A model generated the notes under the pieces. That model did no database searches. It was not told the DNA's origin and saw only the letters and a list, made by a program, of their open reading frames with translations. The translations under genes were made by a program, and so were the position numbers. A stretch of DNA of 13,007 bases from a bacterium (GTDB lineage Bacteria; Gemmatimonadota; Gemmatimonadetes; Gemmatimonadales; Gemmatimonadaceae), in the NCBI GenBank assembly GCA_021802745.1, contig JAJZRK010000090.1:1-13007 (forward strand), in the 5' to 3' direction. Positions 1 to 6,552 of this stretch are shown here, piece after piece; the stretch's first letter is position 1, and every line of letters starts with the position of its first letter.

Positions 1-1927
1 CGATCTCGCGCAGGTCGCCGGCCAGCGCCTCCAGCTCCATCGCGGCCTGCCCCTCGAACGACGCGTGCCGACGCACGCCGAGCACGGCGGCGGCCGCGTC
101 GAACAGGCGTCCCATGGACGACGCCAGCGGGGCGTTGACGCCGTGCTCCACCTGCTCTTGCACGCCCGATCGCAGCGCCAGCGGAATGCCGTAGTACGCG
201 AGCAAGAATGCCTCCGATTGCCAACCGGCGAGCGCCTCGTAGCCCACGGCCACGCGCCACGGCTCGCGCGCCGCCAGGTCGCCGCCGGGAAGCGCCACGT
301 ACCGAAGCTGCGCCACGCGCTTGTAGCCCGAAAGGTCGCTGACCAGCACCTCCGCCCCCCAGACGTTCCCGTCGTCGCCGTATCCCGTGCCATCGAAGGC
401 GAGTCCGACGACGGGGGTCGTCACGCCATGCTCGGCGGCGACCGCGGCAATATGGGCGTGGTGGTGCTGCACCGCGATCACGCGCGAGAGCCCGAGCTCC
501 TCGGCGAGCCCGGTGGAGAGGTAGCCCGGGTGGAGGTCGCGCACGGCGACGGTTGGCTCCACGCGGAACAGGTCGCGATACCGCGCGTACGCGTTCTTCC
601 AGTGGTCGAGCGCCTCGAGACCCTCGAGGTCGCCGATGTGCGGGCTGACGAAGGCCTGCTCGTCGCGCACCAGCGTAAAGGTGTTCTTGAGATGCGGCCC
701 GACGGCCACCAGCGGCTGCGGCGACGCCACGGGGAGGGCCACGGGAACTGGCGCGTACCCGCGCGCGCGCCGCATGAGGATGTCGTGCGGTCCGGCGACG
801 CGCACCACCGAGTCGTCGCAGCGCGACAGGATCTCGCGGTCGTGCATCAGGAACGCATCCACCAGCGGACGCAGGCGACTGCGCCCCTCATCGAGGCCAA
901 TGGCAATGGGCTCCTCGCTCAGGTTGCCGCTCGTCATCACGAGCGGACGGTCCACCGCCCGGAGGAGGAGGTGATGCACGGGCGTGTACGCCAGCATCAC
1001 CCCGACGCGGTCGAGCCCCGGGGCAATGGCCGCCGCGAGCGGCCCGCCGTCGCGGGGGCGCAGCAGGACGATCGGGCGCGCCCCCGACTGCAGTGGGAGC
1101 GCCTCGCGCTCGCTGACATGCGCGAGCGTCCGCGCTTCATCAATGGTGCGCACCATCACGGCGAGCGGCTTGGCATCGCGCTGCTTGCGCGTGCGGAGGC
1201 GCCGAATGGCGGCATCGTTGGTCGCATCCACGGCAAGGTGGAAGCCGCCGAGGCCGCGCAGGCCGATCACCGCCCCCATGTGCAGGGCGGTGGCCGTCAA
1301 CAGAATGGCCGTCTCGCCCTCCGCCTGTCCCTCGCCGTCCACGCCCTCGAACCAGACGCGCGGCCCGCACGCCGGGCAGGCCACGGTCTCGGCGTGAAAC
1401 CGGCGGTCGTCGGGCGATGCATATTCCGCGGCGCACCGCGCGCAGGCGGTGAACGCCTTCATGGAGGTGCGCGCACGATCATACGGCAGGCTGTCAATGA
1501 TCGTGTAGCGCGGACCGCAGTCGGTGCAGGTAATGAACGGATGCCGGTAGCGACGGTCGGCGGGGTCCAGGAGTTCACGTTCGCACCTGGCGCAGGTGGC
1601 GATGTCGGGCGGCACCGGCCGCACGGTGTCGGCGTCGGCGCTGGCCGCAATCGCAAAACCAGCGGCGCCTTCCACCACGGCGGCTGCCGATCGCACTTTC
1701 TCGATGCGGGCGACCGGCGGCGCCTCCTCGCGCAGCAGGGTCTCGAAGGCATCCACCTGGGGCGGCGCCCCCTCGAGGTGGATCTCCACCGTCCCGGCGA
1801 CGTTGCGCACCCAGCCCGCGAGCCCAAGGCGGGCGGCCAGCCGGTGCACGAACGGGCGAAAGCCGACGCCCTGCACGACGCCGGTCACCGTGAGGTGCCG
1901 TGCTGCCGGCGTCGCGGACTTCTCCAT
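1..1927 (-). CDS. hypF: Carbamoyltransferase HypF, C-terminus cut by the window edge
   Basis: HypF uses carbamoyl phosphate and ATP to carbamoylate the C-terminal Cys of HypE, the first step in making the CN ligands of the [NiFe]-hydrogenase iron. The frame is open from the ATG at 1927-1925 to the left edge (642 residues; the family is usually about 750-780, so roughly the last 110-130 are outside). Domains seen in order: acylphosphatase (about 1-92) with GVGFRPF and the catalytic Arg24 and Asn42; two zinc fingers with canonical spacing, C112/C115/C134/C137 and C162/C165/C184/C187; a YrdC-like domain (about 200-380) with the IGLRGLGGFHLAVDA stretch and KQRDAKPLAVM; and a Kae1-like carbamoyltransferase domain with HHHAHIA (488-494) and GTGYGDDGNVWGAEVL. 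All key residues in view are intact. The ATG overlaps the hypB stop by one base (TGATG), which suggests translational coupling. Product assignment is near certain. Confidence 0.97.
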   Translation of the reverse strand, partial: MEKSATPAARHLTVTGVVQGVGFRPFVHRLAARLGLAGWVRNVAGTVEIHLEGAPPQVDAFETLLREEAPPVARIEKVRSAAAVVEGAAGFAIAASADADTVRPVPPDIATCARCERELLDPADRRYRHPFITCTDCGPRYTIIDSLPYDRARTSMKAFTACARCAAEYASPDDRRFHAETVACPACGPRVWFEGVDGEGQAEGETAILLTATALHMGAVIGLRGLGGFHLAVDATNDAAIRRLRTRKQRDAKPLAVMVRTIDEARTLAHVSEREALPLQSGARPIVLLRPRDGGPLAAAIAPGLDRVGVMLAYTPVHHLLLRAVDRPLVMTSGNLSEEPIAIGLDEGRSRLRPLVDAFLMHDREILSRCDDSVVRVAGPHDILMRRARGYAPVPVALPVASPQPLVAVGPHLKNTFTLVRDEQAFVSPHIGDLEGLEALDHWKNAYARYRDLFRVEPTVAVRDLHPGYLSTGLAEELGLSRVIAVQHHHAHIAAVAAEHGVTTPVVGLAFDGTGYGDDGNVWGAEVLVSDLSGYKRVAQLRYVALPGGDLAAREPWRVAVGYEALAGWQSEAFLLAYYGIPLALRSGVQEQVEHGVNAPLASSMGRLFDAAAAVLGVRRHASFEGQAAMELEALAGDLREI

Positions 1928-2598
1928 CAGACGTGTGCCAGCGGTGCGACCGACCGGCGCAGAAACTCGAACCACTCGCGCAGGCCGTCCCCGGTCGTCG
2001 CCGACACGAACATGAACCGCAGCTTCGGATTGACCTGCAGGCAGTACTGCACGGCGCGCTCCGCGTCGAACGGTACGTAGGGGAGCAGGTCGGTCTTGGT
2101 GAGCACCACCCAGTCCGCCTTTTCGAACATCTTCGGATACTTGACCGGCTTGTCCTCTCCCTCCGTGACGGTGAAGAGCACCACGCGCACCGTCTCACCG
2201 AGGTCCCAGGACGACGGGCAAATCAGGTTGCCCACGTTCTCGATGATCAACAGCCGCGTCTGGTCGAGATTGATGTGGTCCAGTGCGTCATTCACCTGCA
2301 GCGCGTCGAGATGGCAGACGCCTCCGGTCACCACCGCCTGGACGAGGCGCCCGGTATGCGCCGCAAGACGGTCGGCGTCGTTCTGCGTCTGGCAGTCGCC
2401 AGTCACCACGGCGATGTCGAGCGATTCGCCGAGCTCGGCAAGCGTGTGCTCGAGCAGCGTCGTCTTTCCCGCCCCCGGCGACGACATGAGGTTGATGGCC
2501 ATGACGCCATGCGCGGCGAGCCGCGCGCGCACCTCGCCGGCCAACTCGTCGTTGCGCGCCATGACGCGCTCGCGAATCTCAATCTTGCGGACTGTCAT
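1927..2598 (-). CDS. hypB: Hydrogenase nickel-insertion GTPase HypB
   Basis: HypB is the GTPase that, with HypA, delivers nickel to the hydrogenase large subunit. The protein has 223 residues from the ATG at 2598-2596. Visible motifs: P-loop SSPGAGKTT (39-47), VVTGDCQTQNDADRL, the dimer-interface metal site GGVCHLDA with adjacent Cys-His, IENVGNLICP with the third conserved Cys, the G4-like motif LTKTD and SATTGDG near the end. There is no His-rich or CxxCGC N-terminal nickel store, so this is the short form of the family. I chose the start at 2598 because it gives the usual N-terminus (IEIRERVMARNDELA) and has GAGG just upstream; an in-frame ATG at 2640 would extend further into hypA and adds nothing conserved. 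The gene overlaps the hypA 3' end by 20 bases, and its TGA shares a base with the hypF ATG. Confidence 0.96.
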   Translation of the reverse strand: MTVRKIEIRERVMARNDELAGEVRARLAAHGVMAINLMSSPGAGKTTLLEHTLAELGESLDIAVVTGDCQTQNDADRLAAHTGRLVQAVVTGGVCHLDALQVNDALDHINLDQTRLLIIENVGNLICPSSWDLGETVRVVLFTVTEGEDKPVKYPKMFEKADWVVLTKTDLLPYVPFDAERAVQYCLQVNPKLRFMFVSATTGDGLREWFEFLRRSVAPLAHV

Positions 2599-2839
2599 CG
2601 TCCTCGATCTCGACCCAGGTGAGTTGAAAACGGTCGTCATCCGGACAGGTCAGCACGGCGCGCGCCCCTGTCCATGGGGGGTAGCTCAGGACCGACTCGA
2701 GGCAGAACTCCAGCGCCGAGGGTTCCACCCCGCTCCTGCGGCCTACCTCCACGCCGACCGCCACGCACCGCGCCACCGACGCGCCGAGTTTCGCTTCGGC
2801 GAGCCGCCCGATTTCCATGGCGAGGCTGAGTTCGTGCAC
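2579..2839 (-). CDS. hypA: Compact HypA/HybF-type nickel metallochaperone lacking the zinc ribbon
   Basis: HypA binds nickel through its N-terminal amine and His2 and passes it, with HypB, to the hydrogenase. Starting at GTG (2839-2837) the protein begins MHELSLAMEIGRLAEAKLG, the family signature with His2 and Glu3 in place, then VGVEVGRRSGVEPSALEFCLESVL, the conserved core. It is only 86 residues; the family is usually about 113-118. The zinc ribbon (two CxxC pairs) is absent: after GARAVLTCP the chain goes straight to FQLTWVEIEDDD, which matches the normal C-terminal strand. Only about 60 bases separate that point from the stop, so no frameshift hides the domain. GTG is preferred to the upstream in-frame ATG at 2917 because His2 must lie next to the N-terminus. 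The ribosome site is weak (GAG about 10 bases upstream). First gene of hypA-hypB-hypF. Family is secure; whether it works without the zinc domain is open. Confidence 0.88.
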   Translation of the reverse strand: MHELSLAMEIGRLAEAKLGASVARCVAVGVEVGRRSGVEPSALEFCLESVLSYPPWTGARAVLTCPDDDRFQLTWVEIEDDDSPQD

Positions 2840-3031
2840 CGGCTTGCGCACTCGATGCCGGCGTCGCGGAGCGCGGCACCGACGCGGTCGGGAAGGCAGT
2901 CTGGGCAATTCGCCCATACTCAAGGTGCCGTGGGGGCGAGACACCCTACAAGAGGAGAATGCTTGCCCCGTTGTCCGGAGGCCCCGTACTCCCGCCGTCT
3001 CGCCGGAGGGCCGGGCCGGCGGATTTCCCGC
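2840..3031. other. Intergenic region upstream of hypA, with hairpins and a dyad
   Basis: This 192-base gap separates the glycosidase stop from the hypA start, both on the minus strand, so it should hold the 3' end of one unit and the hyp promoter. Next to the glycosidase stop there are two GC hairpins: GGCGG-ATTTC-CCGCC (3018-3032) and CGCCGG (3001-3006) with CCGGCG (3016-3021); they share bases and are mutually exclusive. Neither has a T-tract, so termination is uncertain. A 15-base imperfect dyad TGGGCAATTCGCCCA lies at 2902-2916, about 63-77 bases before the hypA GTG. I could not recognise a convincing -35/-10 pair. Confidence 0.4.
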
Positions 3032-4225
3032 CTATCTGGGGGGCCGCCGCTCCTCGATGAGCAGGGCGTTGGCGACGGTGCGTTCCCCGCCCTTGTCGCT
3101 CGGCGTGCTGACGACGCGGCCGTCAGTGACCAGGGCCGTGGAGCCGCCGCCGTCGAGGTTCAGGGCGTGGGCCACACCCAGCTCGCGCAGGAACGCCGCC
3201 GCTTCGGCAAGGGTCATCCCCACGCTCGCCGTCGTCCGGCCGTCAACGGCAATGAGAAACAGGTGGCTCGTGTCCGCGTCAAAGCCGACCAGGCTGCGCG
3301 GGTGGCGCCCGTTGGCATTGCCGTCGTTCGTGAACTCCTGCGCCGCGGACTGCTCCACGAAGGGCAGGCCATCGCGCAGGATCACCGGCCAGCCGCCGAC
3401 CAACTGGTCCAGGGCACCGACCGACGGCACCCACGACGGGTGCACGTCAAAGGTGCGCGGCAGCCGCGCGATGGAGTCGAGCCGCGCCGTCGTTGCCCCG
3501 TAGGCGACCAGCGCGCCCTCGCCGGGCGCGAGCGGCGCGGAATCCACCGCCGTCACGCCGCCCTTGGCGCGCAGCACGAGTGAATCGCGCCAGCTGCCGC
3601 GCACCACCGACAGGCGCAGCTGGCGAGCGGTGCGCAGCGAATCGGCGCGCGGCTTGCCGTTCGACTCCGGCAGCCAGAGCACGAGCCCCTGGCCGCTGGT
3701 GGGACGGACGTTCACGCCGTCGAGCGCCCACGATTTCGCCGCCGTGTGCAGCGTCCCGGCAAAGACGAACCGGTCGAGCACCGGCCGGCCGCTGCGGGTG
3801 ACGCCGAACTGCCCGCGCGCGCTGCGCATCGGGGCGCGCGGCTGGCCGCTCCACGCGAGCGCCCGCCAGATGCGGCCGTCGCTCACCTGGTTGTTGATGC
3901 TCTCGCCGGTCTTGAGGTCGAAGAAATCGGCGTTGATGGCCACGCGCACCACGTGCCCCTCGCGCTGGGCGCGCGCCGCCATGCCGCTGACCGTCTCGCG
4001 CCCGCGCAGCGAGTCGAGCGCCCGTACGGCGCGTACCGCGTAGCGGCCGTCACGCAGGTCCACTCGTACCGCGTGCACCCGCCATGGCCCCTCGGCGCGC
4101 ACGAAATACGAGTGCACGATGCCGGGAGCGACGGTGTCCACGACCACGGAATCCGGCGCCTGCGACTGGACTGGAGCGCCAGCGAGCAGCAACAGGAGCA
4201 ACGAGCGGAGCAGCGGGCGAATCAT
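3032..4225 (-). CDS. Exported phosphodiester glycosidase (NAGPA-domain) protein
   Basis: 397-residue protein of the phosphodiester glycosidase / NAGPA family (related to human uncovering enzyme, which cleaves a GlcNAc-phosphodiester). In bacteria such domains occur in exported proteins, and the substrate here cannot be read from sequence. It opens with a signal peptide (Arg at 3 and 7, then a Leu-run to about 14, small-residue cleavage region near 20-23). Conserved blocks: VRVAINADFFD (94-103), GFDADTSHLFLIAVDGR, GMTLAEAAAFLRELG, and the hallmark NLDGGGSTA (356-364), followed by the C-terminal VANALLIEE. The ATG at 4225 is preceded by GAGAGG about 4 bases upstream, which supports this start. 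A 42-base gap, with an AT patch (TGTAAATTCT on the minus strand) in otherwise GC-rich DNA, separates it from the phosphoribosyltransferase, so it could be read through or have its own promoter. Confidence 0.9.
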   Translation of the reverse strand: MIRPLLRSLLLLLLAGAPVQSQAPDSVVVDTVAPGIVHSYFVRAEGPWRVHAVRVDLRDGRYAVRAVRALDSLRGRETVSGMAARAQREGHVVRVAINADFFDLKTGESINNQVSDGRIWRALAWSGQPRAPMRSARGQFGVTRSGRPVLDRFVFAGTLHTAAKSWALDGVNVRPTSGQGLVLWLPESNGKPRADSLRTARQLRLSVVRGSWRDSLVLRAKGGVTAVDSAPLAPGEGALVAYGATTARLDSIARLPRTFDVHPSWVPSVGALDQLVGGWPVILRDGLPFVEQSAAQEFTNDGNANGRHPRSLVGFDADTSHLFLIAVDGRTTASVGMTLAEAAAFLRELGVAHALNLDGGGSTALVTDGRVVSTPSDKGGERTVANALLIEERRPPR

Positions 4226-4267
4226 CGGCCTCTCACGAGTGGTACGCCAGAGAATTTACACCGGCCC

Positions 4268-4963
4268 TCAGCTCAAGTGCGCATGCCGATGCGCCGCATG
4301 CCGCCACTCTTCGGGGAGCCGCGCCGCTGCCTGCTCGAGCAGCGCGCGCACCTCGGACTCCGCCATCTGGTCAAAGTCGCGATACCACGCGCCCACGGCG
4401 ATGAACTGTCGCGGCGTGCGCACGATCACCAGCTCGTCCGCGACGCGCCGGATCTCCGGTTGGCTGTCCATGGCCGCCACCGGGCTCGCCACGACCACCC
4501 GCCGCGCGCCCTGCGCGCGCAGCGCCATGACCGCGGCGCGCACGGTCGCCCCCGTTGCGATGCCGTCGTCCACGAGGATGACGGTGCTCCCGTGCACGTC
4601 CACCGGCGGACGGTCGCCGCGGTACAGCCGCTCGGCGTCGCGCACCTCCGACTCGGCGATCCGAACGCGCCGGTCCAGCTCCGACGGTGTCACGTGGAAG
4701 GCGGCGACGATCTGTTCGTTGAGCACCAGCACGTCGCCCGTGGCCACCGCGCCCATGGCCAGTTCTTCGTGTCCGGGAACGCCAATCTTGCGCGCGGTGA
4801 AGACGTCGAGCGGCAGGCCAAGCGCCATCGCGACTTCGAACGCCACCGGCACGCCGCCGCGTGGCAAGCCGAAGACGAGCGCCCCGGGCTGTCCCTCGTA
4901 CGCCGCCAGGCGTTCGGCCAACTGGCGTCCAGCTTCGGCACGGTTCTCGAAGACCTCGTGCAT
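4268..4963 (-). CDS. Phosphoribosyltransferase family protein
   Basis: 231-residue type I phosphoribosyltransferase fold. The PRPP-binding loop VILVDDGIATGAT (128-140) has the two acidic residues (Asp132, Asp133) and the TGAT turn; the N-terminal block LVFGLPRGGVPVAFEVA (29-45) and FTARKIGVPGHEELAMGAVA (55-74) are typical of the free-standing predicted phosphoribosyltransferases found in many bacteria. The substrate base is unknown: it lacks the features I would use to call purine, pyrimidine or ComF enzymes, and relatives are sometimes fused to hydrolase domains, which is not the case here. No signal peptide, so cytoplasmic. The ATG at 4963 has a very strong ribosome site (GGAAGGAGG, 4968-4976, 4 bases upstream). 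A hairpin at 4981-5009 separates it from msrB upstream. Confidence 0.9.
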   Translation of the reverse strand: MHEVFENRAEAGRQLAERLAAYEGQPGALVFGLPRGGVPVAFEVAMALGLPLDVFTARKIGVPGHEELAMGAVATGDVLVLNEQIVAAFHVTPSELDRRVRIAESEVRDAERLYRGDRPPVDVHGSTVILVDDGIATGATVRAAVMALRAQGARRVVVASPVAAMDSQPEIRRVADELVIVRTPRQFIAVGAWYRDFDQMAESEVRALLEQAAARLPEEWRHAAHRHAHLS

Positions 4964-4980
4964 GACGCCTCCTTCCCGCG

Positions 4981-5009
4981 GGTCGCGGCGCTACACGCGC
5001 CGCCTGACC
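4981..5009 (-). terminator. Strong hairpin between msrB and the phosphoribosyltransferase gene
   Basis: Perfect 7-bp inverted repeat GCGGCGC (4985-4991) / GCGCCGC (4997-5003) around a 5-base loop, extended by GGTC (4981-4984) / GACC (5006-5009) across a 2-base bulge: about 11 bp of mostly GC stem. In the direction of transcription it lies 24 bases after the msrB stop and ends 4 bases before the ribosome site of the next gene. There is no T-tract, so a classical intrinsic terminator is doubtful; it could be a T-less terminator, an mRNA-end stabiliser or a structure acting on initiation downstream. Confidence 0.4.
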
Positions 5010-5033
5010 CTACGCTACGGCGCGTCCAACAGG

Positions 5034-5516
5034 TCAGTAAGAGGCGTTCCCCTCACCTCGACCTACCTCGCCCCTCAAAAGAAAGAGCCTCCGGTACTCT
5101 CCGTACCCCTCCTCCTCCAGCCTCTCCACCGGAATGAACCGCAGCGACGCCGAGTTGATGCAGTACCTCAACCCCTCGGGGCCCGGTCCATCGGGAAAGA
5201 CATGCCCGAGATGCGAGTTCCCTTCCGCCGATCGAACCTCGACGCGGCGCATGCCGTAGCTCGTGTCCTCGTGCTCGCTCACCCGGCTGGCCTCGATGGG
5301 GCGCGTGAAGGACGGCCACCCCGTCCCCGAATCGAACTTGTCGGTGGAGGCGAAGAGCGGCTCGCCGGAGACCACATCCACGTAGATGCCGGGCTCGTGG
5401 TGATTCCAGAACGCATTGCGAAAGGCCGGTTCGGTGGCGCTGCACTGCGTCACTTCGTACTGCAACGGCGTCAGCTTGGCGCGGAGCGACGGGTCGCCGG
5501 CATTCGAGTCGTTCAT
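5034..5516 (-). CDS. msrB: Peptide-methionine (R)-S-oxide reductase MsrB
   Basis: MsrB reduces methionine-R-sulfoxide in proteins. The 160-residue protein carries the whole fold: [10 protein letters not shown] (15-24), ATEPAF (27-32), [13 protein letters not shown] (43-55), [12 protein letters not shown] (59-70), [13 protein letters not shown] (99-111) and [13 protein letters not shown] with the catalytic Cys119. It belongs to the zinc-free type: the two CxxC pairs are absent. The usual resolving Cys of GCGWPSF is Thr65 here; the only other Cys is Cys25, placed where some MsrBs carry their alternative resolving Cys. No signal peptide, so probably cytoplasmic, reduced by thioredoxin. The ATG at 5516 has GGAGG (5523-5527) six bases upstream. 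The last ~14 residues ([14 protein letters not shown]) are an unconserved tail. An 88-base gap upstream probably holds its own promoter, but no clear -10/-35 is visible. Confidence 0.95.
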   Translation of the reverse strand: MNDSNAGDPSLRAKLTPLQYEVTQCSATEPAFRNAFWNHHEPGIYVDVVSGEPLFASTDKFDSGTGWPSFTRPIEASRVSEHEDTSYGMRRVEVRSAEGNSHLGHVFPDGPGPEGLRYCINSASLRFIPVERLEEEGYGEYRRLFLLRGEVGRGEGNASY

Positions 5517-5604
5517 GGGGGGCCTCCGTGAATGAAATTGCGCAGCGTATCTATTGAACAGTCATCTGGCCCATGGGGTTCCGACCCGCCGCGGCGCGAT
5601 GCGC

Positions 5605-6552
5605 TCAGCGAGAGGGGCGCCAGGTCAGCGCCAGCGTGGACCAATTGTGCGGACCGGTGCGCCCGACGTGTTCCGCCCCTGTCTGATGGGCCAGCCACGC
5701 GGCCTCAAGCGTTCGCCACTGGAGTCGGAGTCCGGCCGTGTATTCGCTCACGAACGGACGCAGGGCGATGCTCGGGCCCGGCTGGAAGAAGGCCCCGCTC
5801 AGCACCACGTTGCGCGCAACCGCGCGCAACTCGGCGTCACCCGTGAGTTCGAACGACAGGCCGCCGACCCGTCGCGGCAGCAGCCAGGAGAGTGCGCGGT
5901 CGTTCGCGTAGCGCGCGCCGAGGCCCGCGCGCGCCTCCGTCAGCAAGGTGCCCAGCGAGGCGCCGCCGTGCGGCTGCAGCTCCAGCGCGCCCGTTGTGAA
6001 GCGTCGCCGGCGATCGAACGAGACCGCGAAGACGGGCTCGGCGGGGACTTGCCGCCCCCACCTGATGGGCCGGTTGAGGCGCGGCGCCAGCGAATGGAAG
6101 AGCCGCTGCATCGGCTCGGCGAGGCTGGGCGCGCCCGTCACGCCCACGGTCCAGCCGACCTCGTTGCTGGCGTCCGGCCGCGTGACGCGGCTGGCCGCCG
6201 CGAACCACAACACGCCGGCGTCCGGCCGATCGCCCGGGAGCGCACTGGCAAAGCCCAGCGGGCGCGCGGCAGTGTAGATGTCCTGCCCCAGTGCGTACGT
6301 ATGCGTGCCGCAGCTGGCCGAGCCCTCGCATGCACCGAGCGCCCACCCGAGCCGTCGGGCCCACGCCGCCGTCTCGTCGAAGGCGACCGTCAGGCGCACG
6401 CCGCTGGTGTACTCCTCGTCCGGCCGCTTCCACGGCATCTGCCAGAAATTGAATGCGTCATTGTCGGCGCGCACCGAGACGGCGCGCTGGCCGCGCGCCA
6501 CCGGCGCCAGCAGGAGCAGGCCCGCCGCCACGAATGCCGCGCGACGGCGCAT
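5605..6552 (-). CDS. LpxR-family lipid A 3'-O-deacylase-like outer-membrane protein
   Basis: Family members are 12-stranded outer-membrane barrels that remove the 3'-acyloxyacyl chain of lipid A. From the ATG at 6552-6550 the protein has 315 residues, with a signal peptide (MRRRAAFVAAGLLLLAPVARGQ) and family blocks: RADNDAF with the Asn31-Asp32 pair, EEYTSGVRL (46-54), ALGQDIYTAARPL (87-99), DRPDAGVLWFAAA (108-120), GVTGAPSLAEPMQRLFHSL with His153, and WGRQVPAEPVFAVSFD. The C-terminal half alternates as barrel strands and ends THNWSTLALTWR-like. A GTG at 6555 is an alternative start one codon earlier; ATG is favoured because it overlaps the stop of the preceding serine hydrolase by one base (TGATG), implying coupling. 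Conservation of the motifs supports an active enzyme, but acyl specificity, and even that lipid A is the substrate, are inferred. Confidence 0.87.
   Translation of the reverse strand: MRRRAAFVAAGLLLLAPVARGQRAVSVRADNDAFNFWQMPWKRPDEEYTSGVRLTVAFDETAAWARRLGWALGACEGSASCGTHTYALGQDIYTAARPLGFASALPGDRPDAGVLWFAAASRVTRPDASNEVGWTVGVTGAPSLAEPMQRLFHSLAPRLNRPIRWGRQVPAEPVFAVSFDRRRRFTTGALELQPHGGASLGTLLTEARAGLGARYANDRALSWLLPRRVGGLSFELTGDAELRAVARNVVLSGAFFQPGPSIALRPFVSEYTAGLRLQWRTLEAAWLAHQTGAEHVGRTGPHNWSTLALTWRPSR

Noticed and set aside
65..2080. Long plus-strand open frame of 671 codons opposite hypF
   Set aside because: Translation is Arg/His/Gly-rich with no family match and lies antisense to a clear HypF; long antisense frames are expected in DNA this GC-rich.
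2599..2640. Earlier ATG for hypB at 2640
   Set aside because: Adds 14 unconserved residues inside hypA; the ATG at 2598 gives the usual HypB N-terminus.
2840..2944. Upstream ATG starts for HypA
   Set aside because: Would put about 26-35 Arg-rich residues before the His that must be residue 2 for nickel binding.
2096..5531. Plus-strand open frames of 460-495 codons opposite hypB, hypA, the NAGPA protein, the phosphoribosyltransferase and msrB
   Set aside because: Low-complexity Arg/Ala/Pro translations with no recognisable domain, fully covered by convincing genes on the other strand.
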